Below, one piece after another: positions 59,527 through 64,000 of a stretch of 64,000 bases of DNA (within the stretch, counting starts at the first letter, position 1; each line of letters opens with the position of its first letter). The stretch comes from Streptomyces sp. HUAS MG91. GTDB lineage: Bacteria > Actinomycetota > Actinomycetes > Streptomycetales > Streptomycetaceae. The stretch covers positions 3,348,001 to 3,412,000 of the forward strand of contig NZ_CP159534.1 in NCBI RefSeq assembly GCF_040529335.1. The letters are read 5' to 3'. The translations under genes and the position numbers were made by a program. Below the pieces are notes generated by a model, which did not search any database, was not told where the DNA came from, and saw nothing but the letters and a program-made list of their open reading frames with translations.

Positions 59527-62500
59527 CGGCCGCCCCCGCGCACGTCGTGGGCGAGCATCGCGTCGGCGACCTGCGCGGCGGCGGTGCCGTCGTCCAGGTC
59601 GCAGAACGCCTCGCGGAACCGCTGGTGGGCGTCGCGGTGTCCGGCGACGGCGGCGTCCGCGTCGAGCAGCGCGGCGATCACCTCGTCGCTGGTGCGCAGC
59701 AGCGGTCCCGGCGCCTTCGCGGTGAAGTCGAAGTAGAAGCCGCGCAGGGTGTCGCGGTAGTGGTCGAGGTCGTAGGTGTGGAAGAGCATCGGCCGACCCG
59801 TCTGCGCGAAGTCGAACATCATGGAGGAGTAGTCGGTCACCAGCACGTCGGCGATCAGCAGGAGTTCGGCGGCGTCGGGGTGGCGGGAGACGTCCCGGAC
59901 GAAGTCGGACTCGGGCACGGCGCCGCCGACGAGGTAGTGGCGGCGGACGAGGAGCACGTGGTCGTCGCCGAGGGCCGCCTCCGCCGCGGCGAGGTCGAGC
60001 TGGAGGTCGAGGCCGTACTTGCCGCCGGTGCGGCGCTGGTTCTCGCGCCAGGTCGGGGCGTAGAGGATGACCCGCCTGCCGTCGGGCACGCCGAGCCGTT
60101 CGCGCACCGCGGCGGCCAGCTTGTCGCGGTCGGGCGCGTGCAGCAGGTCGTTGCGCGGGTAGCCGGAGGCGAGCACGTCGCCGGTGTAGCCGAACGCCTC
60201 GCGCAGCACCGGGGTGGAGAAGCTGTTCGGGGAGACGAGCAGCGACCACTGGTCGGCGCGGGCGGGCAGCGTGGCGATGTACTTCGGGTCGGCGCTGGCG
60301 CTGCCGAGCAGGTCGCGGCCGATCCGCTTGAGCGGGGTGCCGTGCCAGGTCTGGACGACGTACTGGCCGTCGGCGCGCTCGAACCACTCGGGCAGATGCG
60401 TGTTGGTGACGACGTAGCGGCAGCGGGCCAGCGCCTCGTACCAGTCGGCGCTCCACAGCACGACCGGGGTGACGTCCGGCGGCAGCTCGACCTGCTGGTC
60501 GCGGACCACCCACAGGTGTTCGAGGCCGGTGTCGCGGGCGGCGAGTTCGGTGTGCACGGCGCGCGGCGAGTCGGAGTACTGGCGGCCGTCGAAGCTGATG
60601 TGGAGGACGGCGTCGCGGCGGGGCAGGGTGCGCTGGGCGGCGTAGCGCTCGCGCAGCGCGGCCTGGGCGGCGCGGCCGCGGTCCGGCTCGGGCAGCGCGG
60701 AGCCGGAGTGCAGGACGAGCTGGTCGTGGTGGCGGCGCTGCACGGTGAACGTCCGCCCGCGCAGGCCCCGCAGGAGCGGCAGGTCGGCGTGGCGGGCCGG
60801 GGCGAGCAGCAGCGGCACCCGGCGGTCGGGATCGCTGTCGCCGGGCGCGCGCAGGTACAGCTGCCAGGTGCCCTCGGCGAGCGGCAGGATCCCGGCCTGG
60901 CCGGTGACGGCGTGCGGGCGCAGCACGGCCTCGAAGCGGCCGTCGGTGACGGTGACCGGGGTGACGGCCTGTTCGCCGTGGCCGTCGTGGGCGAGGACCA
61001 GCTCCCGCTCCCCGCCGAGCGGATAGCTGCCCGCGAGAAGCAGATGGCCGCCGGGCTCGCGGCAGTCCGCGCAGACCCGGCAGGTCTCGCCCTCGGCGCA
61101 CTCCTCCCAGCGGACGGTGTCGACGACGGGCCGCACGATCTGGTCGCGCAGTTCGGTGTTGCCCGAGGGGTTGGCGAGCACCATCAGCTCGCGGCCGCCG
61201 CCGAGGCCGTAGCGGCCGGGGGCGATGTCGGGGCGCACCGGCAGCGAGACGGCCTTGGCGGAGTCGGCGGAGCTGCCTGAGGCGGCGCCCTCGCGGACCA
61301 GGGCGACGCCCCACGGGTCCGCCGCGTCCCGGCCGGCGCCGAACAGGGCGAGCGGGACGCGGGCGGTGAAGGTACGCCCGTCGCAGGTCACGGGCAGGTC
61401 GTGGGACTCCTTGGTGCGCCAGTTCTCGACGCGGACGGCGAGCGGGGTGCCCGCCCCCGCGGCCAGGGCGCCCGTCAGGCGGATGGTTTCGCCGTCGCAG
61501 CTGTGCTCGGCGAGCCGGGCCCGGAGCCGCTCCACGCGCAGCCGCAGCCGGCCGTCGCTCAGGGTGGGCACGACCCGCAGGTCGTCGTCGAGGTGGCGCA
61601 GCGGGACGGTGCCGGAGCCGCTCAGCCGGACCGGTCCGGTGCGCGGCAGCAGGCCGCCGGCCCAGGCGCCGAGCTCCAGGTTCCAGGTGGTGCTGGCCCG
61701 GGCGGTGACCAGCTTCGCCGGGTCGACGACGGTCTCGAAGCCGGCCCGGTCGTAGTTGTGCAGGCCCTGCTTGGAGGCGAGGGTCGCCTCGCGCGAGCGG
61801 ACGGTGCGCAGCCGCAGCGGCACCGCCCGCCGCTTGCCGGCCCGCAGCCAGGCGACGCGGGCGCGGGCAGTGAGCCGCCCGGCGGGCAGGTTGCGCACGT
61901 AGGCGTAGCCCGTGAGGCGCAGCTTGCCGTCCTCGTCCCAGGCGGCCCGGGTGATCCGGGCGTCGAGCGGCAGGTCGGTCTTGGCGAGGCCGACGACGGA
62001 GCGCGGCAGCCGGCCGCCGAGCACGGGGAAGTCGGCGCGGCGGCCGCGCAGTCCGCGGCGGGCGGTGAAGGCGCCGGGGTTGCTCTTCTCGTACGCCATG
62101 TAGGCGAGGAGTTCGGACATCCGGCGCTGCCGGACCAGCCGCCAGCGCACTCTCAGGCCGAGCGGGAGTTCGTCGAAGATGCCCGGATCGACGCTGTCCG
62201 CGAAGGAGTTGACGTGGTCGAGGAAGGCCTCGTGGTAGGCGGCGTCGCCGTCGGGCAGCGCCTGCATGAACATCCACAGGTCACCGGCGACGACGCTGGC
62301 GTCGTAGCGCCGTTTGCCCTCCCGCCACTCCTCGCGCTCGGCGAGCGAGCGGCTGGCGGAGGCGCAGGAGGCGGTGCGGTCCTGGATGGCGCGCGGGACG
62401 GCGCGCTTGTTGGAGATGGAGCCGTCGCGGTCGCGCCACAGGTAGACCGTGTCGGAGAGCACGTCGACGCTGCGCGCCCGGAAGTGGGCGGGGAGCACGA

Positions 62501-63059
62501 CGGGGATGTCCTCGAAGAGCACCCCTTCGGGGAACTCGAAGGAGTGCTCCTGCCAGAAGTCGCGCCGGAAGACCTTGTTGCAGGCGATGCGGTCGGCGAG
62601 CAGGCCCCAGTCGCGGGTGACGTGGGTGGCGGGGCGGGTGGTCGCCATGATCTTGCGGAACATCGGCGACTGGGCGGTGGAGCCGTCCGCGCGCAGCCGG
62701 AAGACGTTGCCGGTGACGAAGTCGGACCCCGAGGCCTCCAGGGTGTCGAGCATCAGCGCGTAGGCGCCCTCGGGGATCACGTCGTCGCTGTCCACGAAGG
62801 CGATGTGGGCGCCGGTGGCGTGCCGGATCCCGGTGTTGCGGGCGGCGCCGAGCCCGGCGTTGGGCTGCTCGACGAGCCGGAACCGGCTGTCCCGCTCGGC
62901 GTGGGCGCGCGCGATGGTCCCGCTGCCGTCGGTGGAGCCGTCGTCGACCATCACGACCTCCAGGTCGCGCATGGTCTGTGCCGACAGCGACTCCAGACAG
63001 TCGCCGAGATAGTCCTCGACGTTGTAGATGGGGACGACGACGGTGAGTCGGGGTGTCAT
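59523..63059 (-). CDS. Large GT2 / beta-domain / CDP-glycerol glycerophosphotransferase fusion
   Basis: This 1178-residue enzyme has an intact GT2 domain (about 1-230; LTVVVPIYNVEDYLGDCLESLSAQ, VDDGSTDGS, DxD in HIAFVDSDD). A long beta-rich middle (about 360-800) contains four close cysteines (C654, C660, C663, C666) that look like a zinc knuckle. The C-terminal TagF-like domain (about 815-1165) has HISFDGRQYSDSPRAVHTEL, QTWHGTPLKRIG, ILYAPTWREN, LVRRHYL and VTDYSSMMFDFA. It is first in the visible leftward trio with ATGA and TGATG couplings. The methyltransferase gene upstream is separated by ~190 bp with a terminator. Confidence 0.88.
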   Translation of the reverse strand: MTPRLTVVVPIYNVEDYLGDCLESLSAQTMRDLEVVMVDDGSTDGSGTIARAHAERDSRFRLVEQPNAGLGAARNTGIRHATGAHIAFVDSDDVIPEGAYALMLDTLEASGSDFVTGNVFRLRADGSTAQSPMFRKIMATTRPATHVTRDWGLLADRIACNKVFRRDFWQEHSFEFPEGVLFEDIPVVLPAHFRARSVDVLSDTVYLWRDRDGSISNKRAVPRAIQDRTASCASASRSLAEREEWREGKRRYDASVVAGDLWMFMQALPDGDAAYHEAFLDHVNSFADSVDPGIFDELPLGLRVRWRLVRQRRMSELLAYMAYEKSNPGAFTARRGLRGRRADFPVLGGRLPRSVVGLAKTDLPLDARITRAAWDEDGKLRLTGYAYVRNLPAGRLTARARVAWLRAGKRRAVPLRLRTVRSREATLASKQGLHNYDRAGFETVVDPAKLVTARASTTWNLELGAWAGGLLPRTGPVRLSGSGTVPLRHLDDDLRVVPTLSDGRLRLRVERLRARLAEHSCDGETIRLTGALAAGAGTPLAVRVENWRTKESHDLPVTCDGRTFTARVPLALFGAGRDAADPWGVALVREGAASGSSADSAKAVSLPVRPDIAPGRYGLGGGRELMVLANPSGNTELRDQIVRPVVDTVRWEECAEGETCRVCADCREPGGHLLLAGSYPLGGERELVLAHDGHGEQAVTPVTVTDGRFEAVLRPHAVTGQAGILPLAEGTWQLYLRAPGDSDPDRRVPLLLAPARHADLPLLRGLRGRTFTVQRRHHDQLVLHSGSALPEPDRGRAAQAALRERYAAQRTLPRRDAVLHISFDGRQYSDSPRAVHTELAARDTGLEHLWVVRDQQVELPPDVTPVVLWSADWYEALARCRYVVTNTHLPEWFERADGQYVVQTWHGTPLKRIGRDLLGSASADPKYIATLPARADQWSLLVSPNSFSTPVLREAFGYTGDVLASGYPRNDLLHAPDRDKLAAAVRERLGVPDGRRVILYAPTWRENQRRTGGKYGLDLQLDLAAAEAALGDDHVLLVRRHYLVGGAVPESDFVRDVSRHPDAAELLLIADVLVTDYSSMMFDFAQTGRPMLFHTYDLDHYRDTLRGFYFDFTAKAPGPLLRTSDEVIAALLDADAAVAGHRDAHQRFREAFCDLDDGTAAAQVADAMLAHDVRGGGR

Positions 63060-63191
63060 GCGCGGCGCACATTCCTTCCGGACGGCTGAGGACAGCGGCG
63101 GTGAGCCGGGTGTGCTGGAGATGGCTCACTCGTTAACAACCGGCGACGTCCTCGCCGGTCACCCGGTCTGGGCCATTCGGGTGAGCACGGG

Positions 63192-63223
63192 CCGGCCCCC
63201 GCGTCACGGGACGCGGGGGCCGG
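63192..63223 (-). terminator. Terminator of the TylF-like gene
   Basis: CCGGCCCCCGCGTC pairs perfectly with GACGCGGGGGCCGG around ACGG. It lies 30 nt past the methyltransferase stop. The gap 63060-63191 to its left should hold the promoter of the 1178-residue gene; an AT-richer GAGATGGCTCACTCGTTAAC patch lies near 63118. Confidence 0.85.
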
Positions 63224-63252
63224 GGATCGCGGGTGGCCGGGAGCGGGCCGCC

Positions 63253-64000
63253 TCACGGTTTGACGGCGATCCGTCCCTCGTCCATGCGGAGCAGGAGCAG
63301 CCGCTCGCCGGTCCGCTCCAGGAACTCGTCGACGGCCTGGCGGGAGCCCTGCCAGTAGCCGTAGTCGTCGATGAGGAGCACGCCGCCGGGGACCAACCGG
63401 TCGTAGAGGTGGTCGAGTTCGTGCTTGGTGGAGGCGTACCAGTCGGTGTCCAGGCGCAGCACCGCGATCCGCTCCGGGGCCTGACCGGGCACGGTCTCCT
63501 CGACCTTGCCCTGGACGAAGTGGATCCGCTCGGCGGGGTAAGGCACCTGCTGGAAGCCGGACTTGACGTCGTCGAGGGTCGCGTAGGCCCAGATCGCCTT
63601 GTCCTTGGAGTTGCGGGCGAGGATGTCGGAGGCGGGGGTGCCGTCGCGCCGCAGGTCCTCGTCGGTGGGCGGCGTCATGCCGTCGTAGGTGTCGAAGAGA
63701 TACAGGTCGCGGTCGGTGGCGCCGCGGCCGAGCAGCGCCCTGGCGCAGGCCTGCATGGAGCCGCCGCGCCACACGCCGCACTCGACGATGTCGCCGGGGA
63801 TGTCGTGCTCGACGACGTGCCGGGTGGCGAGGACGAACGCGTTGAGCCGCTCCGGGGACGTCATCGTCCACGGCTTCACCGCGCGGATGATCTCCTTGGC
63901 CTCGTCGTCGTAGTCGGCCGGAAGTCTGAGCTCCTTCGGCCGCGCGGGCGCCGCCGGTGCGGCGGGGACGGGCTGCGCGGCGACGCGCGGGGCGGGTACC
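63253..64000 (-). CDS. TylF/MycF-type O-methyltransferase, 5' end cut by window edge
   Basis: The visible ~248 residues (no start inside the window) match macrocin O-methyltransferase-like enzymes. These use SAM and a metal to methylate sugar hydroxyls. The SAM motif is DIVECGVWRGGSMQACARALL, with LYLFDTYDGMTPPTDEDL, VLRLDTDWYASTKHELDHLYDRLVPGGVLLIDDYGYWQGSRQAVDEF further on, including likely metal-binding Asp residues. An internal GTG at 63879 would omit the conserved lead-in LPADYDDEAKEIIRAVKPWTMTSP, so the real start is right of the window. Upstream sequence is Pro/Ala-rich. Next to wall-polymer genes it may methylate a sugar of the glycopolymer. Confidence 0.88.
   Translation of the reverse strand, partial: VPAPRVAAQPVPAAPAAPARPKELRLPADYDDEAKEIIRAVKPWTMTSPERLNAFVLATRHVVEHDIPGDIVECGVWRGGSMQACARALLGRGATDRDLYLFDTYDGMTPPTDEDLRRDGTPASDILARNSKDKAIWAYATLDDVKSGFQQVPYPAERIHFVQGKVEETVPGQAPERIAVLRLDTDWYASTKHELDHLYDRLVPGGVLLIDDYGYWQGSRQAVDEFLERTGERLLLLRMDEGRIAVKP

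Noticed and set aside
59527..62277. Extension of the 909-residue protein to 1826 residues
   Set aside because: The extra part is Arg/Pro/Ala-rich and overlaps the GT2/TagF-like gene in another frame; the ATGA junction at 59523-59526 marks the real start.

Overview
The window is chromosomal DNA from a Streptomyces species or a very close actinomycete. Evidence: very high GC with GC-rich third codon positions, frequent GTG/TTG starts, ATGA/GTGA stop-start overlaps, and a gene order that matches from memory the S. coelicolor SCO29xx core region: murA, hup, NAD-malic enzyme, a HelD-type ATPase, rsuA-sigU, nnaR-narK, matB, dacB-like, ssrA, smpB, CTP protease, ftsX-ftsE, prfB, pkaB-pkaA, then a sugar ABC transporter and wall-polymer glycosyltransferases. 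No IS element, phage gene or CRISPR array was seen.

Layout. 1-2.5 kb: a truncated DEAD/DEAH helicase, an MFS exporter and tRNA-Cys(GCA). 2.5-7.4 kb: a tightly overlapped three-subunit molybdenum hydroxylase of the xanthine dehydrogenase type, with degenerate active-site motifs, plus a tiny membrane protein. 7.7-12.4 kb: a sugar-binding lipoprotein, two permeases and a GH20 hexosaminidase, an uptake and cleavage operon for GlcNAc-type oligosaccharides. 12.5-17.3 kb: DUF3039, YqgE/AlgH, murA, HU and malic enzyme. 17.6-21.5 kb: a HelD-like RNA polymerase-recycling ATPase and the sigU-rsuA pair. 21.6-25.7 kb: a CGNR zinc finger protein, a GNAT acetyltransferase, the nitrate regulator nnaR and nitrate transporter narK, with a GlnR-like box upstream. 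25.8-31.3 kb: a proline-rich membrane protein and the mat locus for an adhesive poly-GlcNAc-type glycan, with a translationally coupled acyltransferase. 31.4-35.3 kb: a LysR regulator divergent from an MFS gene, then a PBP4-type carboxypeptidase. 35.4-39.5 kb: tmRNA, smpB, an S41 protease and ftsX/ftsE, combining ribosome rescue and division. 39.8-42.3 kb: a zinc-ribbon membrane peptide, an LAETG sortase substrate with tandem repeats, and prfB. 42.5-49.1 kb: Ser/Thr kinases pkaB and pkaA, divergent from a large FHA-FtsK (EssC/EccC-like) ATPase. 49.4-53.2 kb: a second sugar ABC operon whose first permease carries an extra extracytoplasmic domain. 53.3-64 kb: a wall glycopolymer block with three GT2/CDP-glycerol glycerophosphotransferase fusions, a GT4 and a TylF-type methyltransferase cut by the window edge.

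Two themes connect much of the window. One is the cell envelope: murA, dacB-like, CTP protease, ftsEX, matB, the sortase substrate, teichoic-acid-type polymerases and GlcNAc recycling. The other is regulation by small modules: SigU/RsuA, PkaA/PkaB with an FHA protein, and NnaR/GlnR. A GC-rich dispersed inverted repeat occurs in four intergenic regions and forms a perfect 24-bp-arm hairpin between two convergent glycosyltransferase genes. The strongest candidates for something not well described are the orphan EssC-like FHA-FtsK protein beside two Ser/Thr kinases, the molybdenum hydroxylase lacking its canonical catalytic Glu, and the permease with an inserted beta-rich domain.
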